A stretch of DNA of 45,876 nucleotides from an uncultured Opitutales bacterium (GCA_944389885.1 CALXNZ010000020.1:1-45876); one strand, 5' to 3'. Shown: positions 1 to 8,181, counted from the stretch's first letter. Notes: a model not told the origin generated them from the letters alone. Translations and numbers: made by a program.

Positions 1-483
1 CTAGTGCTTTATCACTTTATGGAATTTTGCAAGAGTGCGCAGGAAGAAGTGAAGTGGGAGAGATCGCTTACTTATCCTTTGCGGAAAAGGAGAGAGAGTC
101 TAAAAGCGCAAGAGATGGAGCGGCTTAAAAGCTTTTTTAGGGGAAATCCGGCAATAGAGCTTGCGTACGAATTTAAGGAGCGATTATGCGGGCTATTGAA
201 TAAAAAGAGTCAGACGGCAAAGCAATGCAGGGATAACATAAGAAAGTTAAAGGAAATGATGAAGATAATGAAATACGAAGCGCCGACAGAGTTTGGGAAG
301 CTTGCGGAAACGATAAGCGAATGGTTTGCGCCAATAATCAGAATGTGGAGATTTACGAAAAATAACGGAATAACAGAAGGCTTCCACCGCAAGATGAAGC
401 TAATCCAAAGACGAGCCTACGGATACAGAAACTTTGAAAATTACAGACTGAGAGTCCTCGTGGAATGCGGGGTGAATCTATGA
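1..483 (+). CDS. ISL3-family transposase, C-terminal fragment (cut by window edge)
   Basis: The frame is open from base 1, so this is the last ~160 residues of a longer transposase. ISL3 transposases are DDE enzymes that cut and paste their own element. The fragment carries the typical ISL3 C-terminal signature: a helical Lys/Arg/Glu-rich stretch, then ITEGFHRKMK, which holds the last catalytic Glu, then RRAYGYRNFENYRLRVL. The full protein is usually around 400 residues. It stops at 481-483, about 48 bases before the element end. The right window edge holds the last codons of a related copy, ending LVECGVKL instead of LVECGVNL. No frameshift is visible in the part present, so the complete copy could be active. 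Confidence 0.85.
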   Translation, partial: LVLYHFMEFCKSAQEEVKWERSLTYPLRKRRESLKAQEMERLKSFFRGNPAIELAYEFKERLCGLLNKKSQTAKQCRDNIRKLKEMMKIMKYEAPTEFGKLAETISEWFAPIIRMWRFTKNNGITEGFHRKMKLIQRRAYGYRNFENYRLRVLVECGVNL

Positions 484-531
484 AAGGCAAATCTAAAAAA
501 TCAACCTATTCCACAACCTTTGCTATTGACC
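1..531 (+). mobile_element. ISL3-family insertion sequence, 3' end only
   Basis: The left edge of the window lies inside an insertion sequence. Bases 1-483 encode the C-terminal part of an ISL3-type transposase. The element appears to end at about 531, because bases 456-531 align without gaps to the reverse complement of 45801-45876 (7 mismatches in 76 bases), and the similarity stops there on both sides. The terminal bases read GGTC inward. The 5' end, the other terminal repeat and any target duplication lie outside the window. Confidence 0.85.
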
Positions 532-742
532 CAAAAAATTAAAAGCCCGCCCTGCCTATTTCTAATAGATGATCTCACGCGATTTCTTGCATTGCAGGAC
601 GTCCGCCCAAATCTTTCGAGCCTTACCCAGTTGCAAAAGTTGCAATATTGCAAATCGCACATACAAAAATGGACAATTAATGCGTTTATCGAAACTTTGT
701 GCTGTCCGCTTTTTTATGCGGCTTACTTGCCCTTTATACCCT
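532..742. other. Intergenic stretch between IS end and terminator, no gene seen
   Basis: About 210 bases between the ISL3 end and the tRNA-Asn terminator. The short open frames here lack a ribosome binding site and recognisable protein features. I see no RNA gene or promoter that I can support. Confidence 0.5.
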
Positions 743-781
743 AAAAATAAAGGCTTCCTGCTTGAGGAAGCCTTTATTTTT
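743..781 (-). terminator. Rho-independent terminator behind tRNA-Asn (works in both directions)
   Basis: Perfect 17-base inverted repeat, 743-759 with 765-781, and a five-base loop. The AAAAATAAAGGCTTCCT arm gives a GC-containing stem flanked by A and T runs, so it would stop transcription from either side. It begins 4 bases past the 3' end of the minus-strand tRNA-Asn. Confidence 0.9.
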
Positions 782-784
782 CAG

Positions 785-859
<75 letters not shown>

Positions 860-885
860 TCACTCACTGAATTTTTAAGGTCTCA

Positions 886-914
886 ACTATCGTCAATATC
901 GCATGCTTTGTCAA
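886..914 (-). promoter_or_regulatory. Sigma-70-type promoter for tRNA-Asn
   Basis: On the minus strand there is a perfect -35 TTGACA (909-914), a 17-base spacer and a -10 GATAGT (886-891, 4 of 6 consensus). Transcription would begin about 20 bases before the tRNA. The promoter sits only 30 bases beyond the end of the hpnG-like gene. Confidence 0.75.
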
Positions 915-944
915 TATATTTTTTTGGGAGTTCTTATTGAACTT

Positions 945-1634
945 TTATGGACTTTCTCCCGATATCTCTTTCAGATATTTAAGCATGAAATAGTCGTATC
1001 GCCTCTTCGCCTTCCACGCCCCTCGGAGAAAACTTATCAAATCCGCCAACTCCTTAGGCCGAAAAATAAAATACTTTAGCGTCTTTATAATGCTAAATTT
1101 TATATCGCCCGTTTCGGAGTCGCTAATTGAGGCAAAGTATTTTGTGGGCATTCTGGATTCGGAGGTGTCGCTTACGCAACGCACTTGCGTAAATCCGGCT
1201 CCGCAGCCAAGTTCGCTCAAAACATGTAGAAATTCTTCGGATTCCATATCTACGGCATCTATGCCGTCCTCCTCAAAAAGCCTCCGCTTCTCAACGGCGT
1301 CGGCTATTCCCTTTGAGGCCTTGATTACGGAACGCCTCGCTCCAAGCGATTCCAACGCCGCAGCGTCGCGGGGGGAGGCGCCGCAAAAAATAAGCTCTCC
1401 AAGCGATAGCGATGGAGAGCACGCCCCGCAAAATCCACAAAGTATCGCAGTTTCCGGGGAATATTCTCTGGCCGTTTCCCTCACACGCTTTATAGCCCGC
1501 GGACTTATCATTCCGGAGATTAGCAACCCCAAATCATTGTGTTTTGCAAATCCGTTTGAATCGGGGGTTAGCCCAAAAAATTTTAGAGCCGCGGAAGCTT
1601 CGCTCAAGGTGGGAAAAATCAGCAGCGTCTTCAT
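945..1634 (-). CDS. hpnG: HpnG-like nucleoside phosphorylase / MTA-SAH nucleosidase family protein
   Basis: A 229-residue protein of the purine nucleoside phosphorylase fold. The family signature GIDAVDMES, with the substrate-contacting Met-Glu, is clear, as is the Gly-rich stretch LCGFCGACS. In hopanoid producers HpnG removes adenine from adenosylhopane to give a ribosyl-hopane. A general methylthioadenosine/adenosylhomocysteine nucleosidase would look similar. The ATG at 1634 was chosen because it overlaps the stop of the HpnD-HpnE gene as ATGA; longer frames only read through that gene. The context, last in an hpnC-hpnDE operon, is the main argument for HpnG. No radical SAM HpnH or squalene-hopene cyclase is in the window, so the hopanoid role is inferred. 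Confidence 0.62.
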   Translation of the reverse strand: MKTLLIFPTLSEASAALKFFGLTPDSNGFAKHNDLGLLISGMISPRAIKRVRETAREYSPETAILCGFCGACSPSLSLGELIFCGASPRDAAALESLGARRSVIKASKGIADAVEKRRLFEEDGIDAVDMESEEFLHVLSELGCGAGFTQVRCVSDTSESRMPTKYFASISDSETGDIKFSIIKTLKYFIFRPKELADLISFLRGAWKAKRRYDYFMLKYLKEISGESP

Positions 1635-3811
1635 CTCGATATGTCTATATGCGCGCTCATGGCCGCGCTTTCTATCGTGGCGGGCAAACCTGTAGATATC
1701 CAGTCTCCGACGAGCGTCACATTCCCAAAGGGAGCAGCGGCGGAACTTGGGCGCAAAAGGCATGTTTCTGAGTCCGCAAGTATGGTTGCGTCTTTAAAGT
1801 GCAGGGGCAGGGCGTCCTCTATTTTGAATGCGCCGAAATATTTTGAGAGTTCTTGCTCCAATATTCCCGATATTTTATCGTTGTCTAAAATTCCGTCGTT
1901 AGCGCTTATCGTTACGCCGTACATAAATCCTCCTTCTCCGGAATATTTTCTATATCGCGCGGTGTAATTGAAAATCCAATGTATTTTAGATCCCGGAAAG
2001 CATGCGTAATCCAGCTTTGTTAGTTCGGACTTTGTCGTAAAATAAACGTTGAGAATCTCTGAGTGCTTCAAATTCGGAAGAATTGCGTTTAGGCGGGAGT
2101 CGCGCGGAAGAAGCGCGAAGAGCGACTTCGGGGGAACCGCCGATATTATGTTTCCGCAATCGCATATGTCGCGCTTGTCGGTTCTTGCCCCCTCAATTTT
2201 CTCCCCTCTTGGCAAGAGTTCTTTTACGGATTCCCCTAAATGGCATTTACCTCCGACTGCCTCGATAAAAAGCAAAGCCGGTTTTAATGATTCAGCTATG
2301 GGCTTCTGCGGAATGTATAAAATCCCCGAATTCCCCCCCCTCAACACCGACTTCTTGAGAGTGGTTCTCATCAGGGCGGCGTCGGCCTTTTCAAGCGGAG
2401 TATTTAGGGCGGATATGCAAAATGGAGTCCAGAAATTTTCTATCGCTTGAGTGTTTACGCCATTGCGCCTCAAGTATTCTCCGGCGGTTTCCCCTTCAAA
2501 AGCGCCCGCCAATCCCATTTTTATCTTTAATAGCAAAAGCAAATTTGAAAGCGCGGAAAATCCGCGAAGCTTTCGGTAGCCGAGAAACCTCAGCGCGCGT
2601 TGCAACAAGGACTTTCTGCTGTAATCCGCGGTGAAAGAGGTCTTGTCGGGGAATAGGAAATCCATTGCGGATACGGGCTTGTAAAATTCATTCCCGCCGG
2701 TGTGAAGCATATCTAATATTCCAAAGAAATTGCCATAGCAACCCATTAGGGCATGAGTTCCGTTGTCCAAAGGAACGGACTTCCATTTTATAGATGAGGC
2801 CCGTCCGCCAACATCGTTTCTGGATTCGTACAAAGATACGTCAAACCCGTTCTCTGCGAGTTTTAATGCGGCCGATATTCCTGCCACTCCGGCCCCGATA
2901 ACGGTGGTCCGCTCTTCGGTTTCGTATTTTTTACCGGGGCGTTTCGATTCCCTTATCGCCCTTAGGGCAAGCCATATCTTTCGGAGTTTGGATATCTTTA
3001 GGGGAGTGTCCGAAATATTGAACCCGGAACTTTTTAAAGACTCTAAAATGTCTTCGTATATTGCCCACATTATCAATGCCGGGGCAAACGCCCTTTTGTC
3101 TTCGGGCGGCAAGAGCCGGCGGGCTTTGTTGAAGAAATGCTTTGCCCGGAAATACATCAGCTTGAAAAGCCTCTTGCACGCGGGATTCGCGCCAGGCTCC
3201 GACAGGTCGGCCCTCGATATTCCGAGAGTCCTTAGCTCGCGGTTGGGAACGTATATTCTGCCGTGGTTTTTAGCGTCGTCCACAACGTCGCGCAGCATAT
3301 TTGTGAATTGCAGGGCGTATCCTAAATTTTCAGCGAATTCTTTTGAGCGTTCGTTTTTAAATCCGAATATGTAAATCGAAGCCAACCCGACTGCGCTCGC
3401 TACGCCGTAGCAGTATTTCTTGACGTCGTCGAAAGTTTCAAATTCGCGGGAATCGGTGTCTCGCATTACGCCGTCTATTATGTCTTGTATATATGTTTGG
3501 GGTATTTTGCGGCGCCGGCACATCTGTCGCATTTCCATGCCGAGCGGCGATAGAGATTCTGCGCCGGTATTCTCCGCATAGGCGAGCTCTATCTGATTCT
3601 TCCACGATTCCAGCTCCTTGCGGCGGCACTCAAGCGGCTTATCTTCTTCGTCGGCGATGTCGTCCATAAGCCTGCAAAAGGCGTAAAAAATCTCCATGTC
3701 TTGAGCGCGTTCTTTGTCCAGACAGAAAAACGCGAAAGCCAGATTCGACTTCTTGCGCTCCCGCACATGATAGGTCGCGGTATGGGATTCTGCGGGCTGG
3801 TTGTTGTTCAT
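1631..3811 (-). CDS. hpnDE: Fused presqualene diphosphate synthase (HpnD) - hydroxysqualene dehydroxylase (HpnE)
   Basis: A 726-residue fusion. Residues ~15-285 are a trans-isoprenyl diphosphate (squalene/phytoene) synthase domain with both Asp-rich Mg-diphosphate motifs, DDIAD (50-54) and DVVDD (175-179). After a short charged linker (~286-300), residues ~301-726 form an FAD-dependent amine-oxidase-like domain with GAGVAG (306-311), the Glu ending the second strand (329), and a C-terminal FAD-contact segment around LVGDWISTGLPATIESA. HpnD joins two farnesyl diphosphates to presqualene diphosphate; HpnE reduces hydroxysqualene to squalene. The intermediate step belongs to HpnC, encoded just upstream with an ATGA overlap. 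HpnD and HpnE are usually separate proteins of about 280 and 420-450 residues, so the sizes add up and both halves look complete. The frame is unbroken across the junction. Confidence 0.9.
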   Translation of the reverse strand: MNNNQPAESHTATYHVRERKKSNLAFAFFCLDKERAQDMEIFYAFCRLMDDIADEEDKPLECRRKELESWKNQIELAYAENTGAESLSPLGMEMRQMCRRRKIPQTYIQDIIDGVMRDTDSREFETFDDVKKYCYGVASAVGLASIYIFGFKNERSKEFAENLGYALQFTNMLRDVVDDAKNHGRIYVPNRELRTLGISRADLSEPGANPACKRLFKLMYFRAKHFFNKARRLLPPEDKRAFAPALIMWAIYEDILESLKSSGFNISDTPLKISKLRKIWLALRAIRESKRPGKKYETEERTTVIGAGVAGISAALKLAENGFDVSLYESRNDVGGRASSIKWKSVPLDNGTHALMGCYGNFFGILDMLHTGGNEFYKPVSAMDFLFPDKTSFTADYSRKSLLQRALRFLGYRKLRGFSALSNLLLLLKIKMGLAGAFEGETAGEYLRRNGVNTQAIENFWTPFCISALNTPLEKADAALMRTTLKKSVLRGGNSGILYIPQKPIAESLKPALLFIEAVGGKCHLGESVKELLPRGEKIEGARTDKRDICDCGNIISAVPPKSLFALLPRDSRLNAILPNLKHSEILNVYFTTKSELTKLDYACFPGSKIHWIFNYTARYRKYSGEGGFMYGVTISANDGILDNDKISGILEQELSKYFGAFKIEDALPLHFKDATILADSETCLLRPSSAAAPFGNVTLVGDWISTGLPATIESAAMSAHIDISR

Positions 3812-4668
3812 GAAAATATGGAACGCAGGAGAATTTTTAGTTTGCCGGCGCTCCCTATCTTGGGGCGCCGCGAAAGAGTGTCGTAATTCTGTTCGGCGAT
3901 TTTTTCGAGGATTGTCCTGCCTCCGGCAAGTGTGAGCTTTATTTCAAGACTTAGAGGGAAGGGGAGAAATTTTGGAAGTTCTCGTCCTTTGTCGAAAAGC
4001 TCGGCGGTGCGCTCAACCTCAAACTTTACGACGTCGCGCAGGCGCTGGCTCGCGGTGTCGGCAAAAATTTCAGATTCCTCCATTCCGTTCCAGTCGGATT
4101 GTGGAATATATATGCGGTTTTTGAGCTTGTCCACGCGCATATCCTGCCAAAAATTCGCCAGCTGGAGCGCTGTGCATATGTAATCCGACATCTCAAAAAG
4201 CTTTTGCTCCCGAAGACCGTGCAGAATTAAAACGAGGCGCCCAACGGGGTTTGCCGACCGCCTGCAATAATCGCATAGCTCGGGGAAATCTGCATAGCGC
4301 TTTTTTACGACGTCCTGCGCAAATGCGCTGACCAGATCGCGCAAGAGCTGGGTTGGTATATTAAATTCGGAAATTGTATTTTTTAAGGCTACAAAAATCC
4401 AGTCCCACTTGGGATTTAGGCTGTCGGAATCGGCTATGTCGAGTTGAGATTCAAATTCTCGCAGATTTTCGATGCGTTTTGGAGAGTCTGCGGAAATTTC
4501 GTCGTGTTCTTCGTCGGCGATGTCGTCGGCAGTTCTTGCGAAAGCGTATACGGCGGCTATGTGCGGGCGAATTTTCTTGGGGACCATTCGCGCCACTGGA
4601 AAATTCTCGTAATGCGAATACGCCAAATCGCAACACTTCTGATATGCTGTTTGCAGACTAATTGACAT
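3808..4668 (-). CDS. hpnC: HpnC, hydroxysqualene synthase
   Basis: A 286-residue squalene/phytoene synthase family enzyme. HpnC converts presqualene diphosphate to hydroxysqualene, the middle step of the three-enzyme HpnCDE route to squalene. The first Asp-rich motif reads RTADDIADEEHDE near residue 48, and the second reads NFWQDMRVDKLKNRIYIP, where only part of the DxxxD motif is kept, as is common in HpnC. NPVGRLVL is the conserved Gly-Arg helix. I prefer the ATG at 4668 (MSISLQTAY) because family members start near YxxC. An in-frame ATG at 4710 would add 14 residues; neither start has a convincing Shine-Dalgarno. It is the first gene of the operon and overlaps the next by four bases. Confidence 0.9.
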   Translation of the reverse strand: MSISLQTAYQKCCDLAYSHYENFPVARMVPKKIRPHIAAVYAFARTADDIADEEHDEISADSPKRIENLREFESQLDIADSDSLNPKWDWIFVALKNTISEFNIPTQLLRDLVSAFAQDVVKKRYADFPELCDYCRRSANPVGRLVLILHGLREQKLFEMSDYICTALQLANFWQDMRVDKLKNRIYIPQSDWNGMEESEIFADTASQRLRDVVKFEVERTAELFDKGRELPKFLPFPLSLEIKLTLAGGRTILEKIAEQNYDTLSRRPKIGSAGKLKILLRSIFS

Positions 4669-4771
4669 TATTCTAAATTTACAATTTTGTTTCCATTCTT
4701 GTCGAGTCATTTATTGTGGCCATAATTGAGAAATTTCTTTGAAAATGTTTGTAATTTGTGAGATTTTTATA

Positions 4772-4801
4772 TTGAAAATGTTGTACTGTTTTTCTTAAAA
4801 T
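4772..4801 (+). promoter_or_regulatory. Candidate promoter of the ArsR-type gene, in the hpnC divergent region
   Basis: TTGAAA (4772-4777), an 18-base spacer and TAAAAT (4796-4801) lie about 20 bases before the ATG of the regulator. The 150-base AT-rich gap between this ATG and that of hpnC must also hold the hpn promoter on the other strand. I could not single out a minus-strand promoter or an operator palindrome. Confidence 0.5.
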
Positions 4802-4820
4802 AGCCGCGTAAAGGTTGAGT

Positions 4821-5219
4821 ATGCCAAAGAAAACGGAAGAATACATTGCCGAAGGTGAACATTTAGCCGCTCTGGCAAAAGCTATGGGGCACCCCGCCCG
4901 CATAGCAATATTGAAGCATTTGGCTTCTGTGGAATCATGTTTTTTCGGGCAGATAAAGCTTCCGCTTTCAAATGCCACAATATCGCAACATTTGAGCGAA
5001 TTAAAACTTGCGGGTTTGATTGACAGCAAAGTTGAAACCCCAAAGGTGAGGTATATGATAAACCGCGAGAATTGGGAATCTGCCCGTGCCGCTTTCGACA
5101 GCTTTTTTGATAAAATATCTAATTCCGCAGGGGTTGCTGAAAGCGCGGACCCGAAATCTAATGGCTCCGAGAATTCCCGTTCTGATAATCATTCCCAAGC
5201 TTCCGGTTGGATATTCTAA
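4821..5219 (+). CDS. ArsR/SmtB-type winged-helix transcriptional regulator
   Basis: A 132-residue protein. Residues ~15-90 form a winged-helix domain: GHPARIAILKHLA is the typical first helix of the ArsR fold and LSNATISQHLSELKLAGLI is the recognition helix leading into the wing. The C-terminal ~35 residues are Ser/Asn/Asp-rich and probably disordered. The Cys motif of metal-sensing ArsR proteins (ELCVCD type) is absent; the single Cys before FFGQI does not make a metal site by itself, so a ligand other than an arsenic-type metal is likely. The ATG at 4821 is preferred over TTG at 4815 because AAAGG lies six bases before it. It diverges from the hpn operon and runs tail to tail with tsaD, five bases apart. 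A role in hpn control is a reasonable guess only. Confidence 0.82.
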   Translation: MPKKTEEYIAEGEHLAALAKAMGHPARIAILKHLASVESCFFGQIKLPLSNATISQHLSELKLAGLIDSKVETPKVRYMINRENWESARAAFDSFFDKISNSAGVAESADPKSNGSENSRSDNHSQASGWIF

Positions 5220-5224
5220 ATGTT

Positions 5225-6268
5225 TCAAGAATTAAGGTCCATTTGGCACGACGGACGTATTTTGAGATTTTGTGAACTGTCTGTGGAGTTCGGGTCGAAA
5301 AACGCCGCGAAAGCTATCATGGCTGCGTTGTCGCCTCTGTATTCTTTGGGGGCGCATAGAAACTTTGCTCCTCTTGACTTCGCAAGGTTTTCCATTGCAG
5401 AGCACAGCATGGCGTTGTTCGACACGCCTCCGGAAATCCCAAAGCTCGCATAAGCCCCGACTTTCAAAAAGTATGCGCATCTTCTGCGCAACTGCTCCAC
5501 GACCGCAAATTGATAGGAAGCGCATATGTCCGAAAATCTCTCATCGATTTCTCCGGCATCGAGCTTTTCTAAATAATAGCGCAAACTTGTTTTTAGCCCT
5601 GAAAAACTGAAGTTCGGATCTTCGGAAATTTTGCGGTTCTGCCCGTATGGGAATAGATTCTTATCAACCTTTCCCGAAATCGCGCGCTTCTCGAGAATGG
5701 GGGCGCCCGGATAAGGCATACCGAGCATTTTGGCGCCCTTGTCGAGAGCTTCTCCGGCGGCGTCGTCAACGGTGTCGGCTATAACAGATAGCTTCAAGTT
5801 TTCGTCTAACTCAAATAGCACGGTGTTGCCCCCCGAAACTACGAGCCCTAAGTGAGGCAATAGCGACCTTCTATTCTCTTCAAAGTTCTTTGCGTCTTTT
5901 GCGTGTATGTTTATAAATGGAGAAAACGCATGCCCGCGGAGGTGGTTGACTCCCTCTATTGGCAGGCCCGTGGCCGCGGAGATTCCCTTGGCGGCGGATA
6001 AGCCTATCGCCAGGCAATTTGGGAGCCCGGGGCCGGTCGTCACCGCTATTTTTTGAGTTCCCGCAAATTCTGAAGATTTTATGGCTTTTGCAGCGAGAAG
6101 AGGCAGCTTTTTCAAGTGCTCGGAACTCGCGAGATCCGGGACGACCCCGCCGTATAGGGCATGCAGGTCTATTTGCGTATGTATGAGGTTTAATAAGACG
6201 CCTTGTTCCGTGTCGAATATTGATACGGAGGATTCGTCGCAGGAACTTTCAATGGACAGTATTTTCAC
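5225..6268 (-). CDS. tsaD: tRNA N6-adenosine threonylcarbamoyltransferase TsaD
   Basis: A 347-residue ASKHA-fold enzyme, the usual length. With TsaB and TsaE it moves the threonylcarbamoyl group from the TsaC product onto A37 of ANN-decoding tRNAs. Visible marks are the N-terminal IESSCDESS, the metal-binding HxxxH (H109 and H113 in NHLRGH), VVSGGNT, GEALDKGAKMLGM-YPG, FSFSGLKTS, and the C-terminal GGVSNN and RGDNAAMI. The start is GTG at 6268, giving a GTGA overlap with the stop of radC, which points to coupled translation. It is the last gene of thiD-radC-tsaD and ends five bases from the convergent ArsR gene. None of its partner genes is in the window. Confidence 0.96.
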   Translation of the reverse strand: MKILSIESSCDESSVSIFDTEQGVLLNLIHTQIDLHALYGGVVPDLASSEHLKKLPLLAAKAIKSSEFAGTQKIAVTTGPGLPNCLAIGLSAAKGISAATGLPIEGVNHLRGHAFSPFINIHAKDAKNFEENRRSLLPHLGLVVSGGNTVLFELDENLKLSVIADTVDDAAGEALDKGAKMLGMPYPGAPILEKRAISGKVDKNLFPYGQNRKISEDPNFSFSGLKTSLRYYLEKLDAGEIDERFSDICASYQFAVVEQLRRRCAYFLKVGAYASFGISGGVSNNAMLCSAMENLAKSRGAKFLCAPKEYRGDNAAMIAFAAFFDPNSTDSSQNLKIRPSCQMDLNS

Positions 6269-7044
6269 TTGGCAATTTTCCTCTTGGTGTCGCTTACGCG
6301 GCGCATGCCTATGCGCGATTCTTCCAGAGATTCGTCGTACAAATCGTCGAATCTTCCGTCGCGCCTAAAAGAGAAACAGGCATTCTTGCCAACGATTATA
6401 TGCTCTATGAAATTCAAATCGATGGGTTTGCAAGCCGACGATAATTTTCTGGTAAAACGTATATCCTCAAACGAGGGGCGCGGATCCCCGCTGGGATGGT
6501 TGTGGGCCAGAGCAATGCTTGAGGCGCCTTTCTTTATGGCGGTCTCGACTATTCTGCGAATGTCCACGTTGGCGGAATTTACGCTTCCTTCAAATAGGCG
6601 CACCGCGCCGTCGGGCACTATGCGCAATTTTGCGTCGAAACAAACCATTTCAAGAACTTCGTTTGGAAGTCCGCCTATGCGGCTCTTGAAAAAGCGCATA
6701 AGTTTAGATATTGTAGATATCTCATTGCCGGGCTTTTTAAGCTCGTCCCTATGATATACGGATATCAGGTCTTTTAAGAAATGGATTGCAAGGGCAGACG
6801 AGCGTCCAATGCCTTCTATTTTCTGTAAATCTTCGATTGGGGCGTCGAGAATTCCGGATACGGAGCCGAATTTAGACAGCATGTTCTTTGCGGTCGGCTT
6901 TACATCGACTCTCGGTATTATGAGCGTGAGCATGTATTCGACTATTTCATAGTCCGCCCATGAATCGATGCCGGAGCGCTCGTATTTTGAACGCAACCTT
7001 TCCCTGTGTCCGGAGCATGCACTTTCTTTGGCGGAATTATTCAT
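6265..7044 (-). CDS. radC: RadC-family JAB/MPN-domain protein
   Basis: A 259-residue protein of normal RadC length. The N-terminal part (to ~100) contains a helix-hairpin-helix-like segment, IEGIGRSSALAI. The C-terminal JAB/MPN domain carries the zinc-ligand signature HNHPSGD (181-187) with FEDIRFT after it. RadC was named for DNA repair, but its function is unsettled; the family is called a DNA repair protein mainly by tradition. It sits between thiD and tsaD with gaps of six bases and a four-base overlap. The N-terminus is rich in charged residues around HRERLRSKYERSG, which is usual for the family. Confidence 0.93.
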   Translation of the reverse strand: MNNSAKESACSGHRERLRSKYERSGIDSWADYEIVEYMLTLIIPRVDVKPTAKNMLSKFGSVSGILDAPIEDLQKIEGIGRSSALAIHFLKDLISVYHRDELKKPGNEISTISKLMRFFKSRIGGLPNEVLEMVCFDAKLRIVPDGAVRLFEGSVNSANVDIRRIVETAIKKGASSIALAHNHPSGDPRPSFEDIRFTRKLSSACKPIDLNFIEHIIVGKNACFSFRRDGRFDDLYDESLEESRIGMRRVSDTKRKIAK

Positions 7045-7050
7045 ATGTTC

Positions 7051-7869
7051 TCATGAGCAGGATTTCGGCGGGAAATGATTTATAAACCTCCGTCCCCCGA
7101 CCTCTATCGGATGGCGCATGCACTCTACGATGTATTTCTGGGCAGTTAGGCAGGAGTTTTCAACGGAGAGCCCGAGAGCGAGATTCGCGGTTATAGCCGC
7201 GCTTAGAGTGCATCCACTGCCGTGCGTATCCACTCCGCGCACGCGCTTTGATGGGAACTCCACAATCTTGCCGTCCGGAAATGCGAGGATATCTGAGATT
7301 AAATCCGAGGATAAATGTCCGCCTTTTAGCAGCGCGCATGCGCCGAATTCTTTTGCTAAACGGGCTGCCGATTCCATTTGATTATCCGGAGTGATTGCGA
7401 TGCCGCCGAGCAGAAAAGAAGCTTCGTCGAGATTGGGCGTGAAAATGGTGGAGCGGGGAATGAGCCTGGTTTTAAGTATATTTGAAGCGTCGTCTTTCAA
7501 TAATTTTGCCCCGGAGGTTGAAAACATCACGGGATCTACGACAAGCAAGATATTTGGGTGCAAGTCAAAGAAATCCGCGCAGAGTTCAGCGGTTTTTGCG
7601 TCAAAGAGCATTCCTGTTTTTGCGGCGGCGGGCGCGTAGAACGATGCGCACAACTCTAATTGTTTTGCAAATGCGCCGGCATCGCATGGCGATATCGCCC
7701 CGACTTTGTCGGGGTTTTGGGCGGTAATTGCGGTGATTGCGGTGGTTCCGTAAACCCCGTGGGCGGCAAATGTCAGCAAATCGGCTTGGATTCCAGCTCC
7801 CGCCCCGGAATCGCTGCCCGCCACGCTCATGGCTGCGGGCGGCTTAGGATTTTGGATTGCTCTTGCCAT
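7051..7869 (-). CDS. thiD: Hydroxymethylpyrimidine/phosphomethylpyrimidine kinase ThiD
   Basis: A 272-residue ribokinase-fold enzyme that phosphorylates HMP and HMP-P for thiamine synthesis. Evidence: AGSDSGAGAGIQADLLTF near the N-terminus, HGVYGTTAITAITAQNP, VVDPVM, TPNLDEA, LLKGGH, and the catalytic anion-hole motif DTHGSGCT-SAAI near the C-terminus. I chose the ATG at 7869. A TTG at 7914 would add 15 residues that ThiD proteins do not have. No Shine-Dalgarno is obvious. I looked upstream for the conserved segments of a TPP riboswitch on the minus strand and did not find them. It leads the thiD-radC-tsaD operon. Confidence 0.94.
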   Translation of the reverse strand: MARAIQNPKPPAAMSVAGSDSGAGAGIQADLLTFAAHGVYGTTAITAITAQNPDKVGAISPCDAGAFAKQLELCASFYAPAAAKTGMLFDAKTAELCADFFDLHPNILLVVDPVMFSTSGAKLLKDDASNILKTRLIPRSTIFTPNLDEASFLLGGIAITPDNQMESAARLAKEFGACALLKGGHLSSDLISDILAFPDGKIVEFPSKRVRGVDTHGSGCTLSAAITANLALGLSVENSCLTAQKYIVECMRHPIEVGGRRFINHFPPKSCS

Positions 7870-8181
7870 ATTTTTGTATGCGAATGAAAATGCATTATTT
7901 GACAAAACTTTCAAGAAATGCTTTGCTAAAGTTTATGAAAGGCGGTTTGTCGGAATTCTTTAAAGGAGGATTTCTTGGTTTGCCGAAGCGTATCTCCGAG
8001 GGCGGGCGCTCTTTCCCGATTGTTCGCCATAAATTTCGGAATGGGCGGAGTTTTGTATTTACAATAGCGCGCGGCTCGATTTTATCGTCTTTTGATGAGG
8101 CGGCATTTAGCTTGCCTAAATATGCGAACAGCATTGCGGCAGGCTATTTGCGATGAAGGAGAAATAAGGAGAAAAGGCAAT
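7870..8181. other. Divergent intergenic region between thiD and the four-TM protein gene
   Basis: About 310 bases. It must hold promoters for thiD (minus) and the membrane protein (plus). A perfect plus-strand -35 TTGACA lies at 7899-7904, but the -10 at a suitable distance is poor. An AAAGGAGG sequence near 7960-7967 resembles a strong ribosome binding site, yet the only frame behind it starts with TTG and is about 30 codons long. Open frames of 79-99 codons on both strands here have no recognisable protein features and overlap each other, so I treat the stretch as noncoding. Confidence 0.45.

Noticed and set aside
1090-3374. Long plus-strand frames opposite the hpn genes
   Set aside because: They are shadows of the minus-strand coding sequence, with no ribosome binding site or protein motifs.
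7857-8156. Frames of 79-99 codons between thiD and the membrane protein gene
   Set aside because: They overlap on both strands, have no family features, and the longer one covers the thiD start region.
7870-8181. TPP riboswitch upstream of thiD
   Set aside because: I looked on the minus strand for the conserved CUGAGA and GAUCUGGAUAAUGCCAGCG-like parts and found neither.
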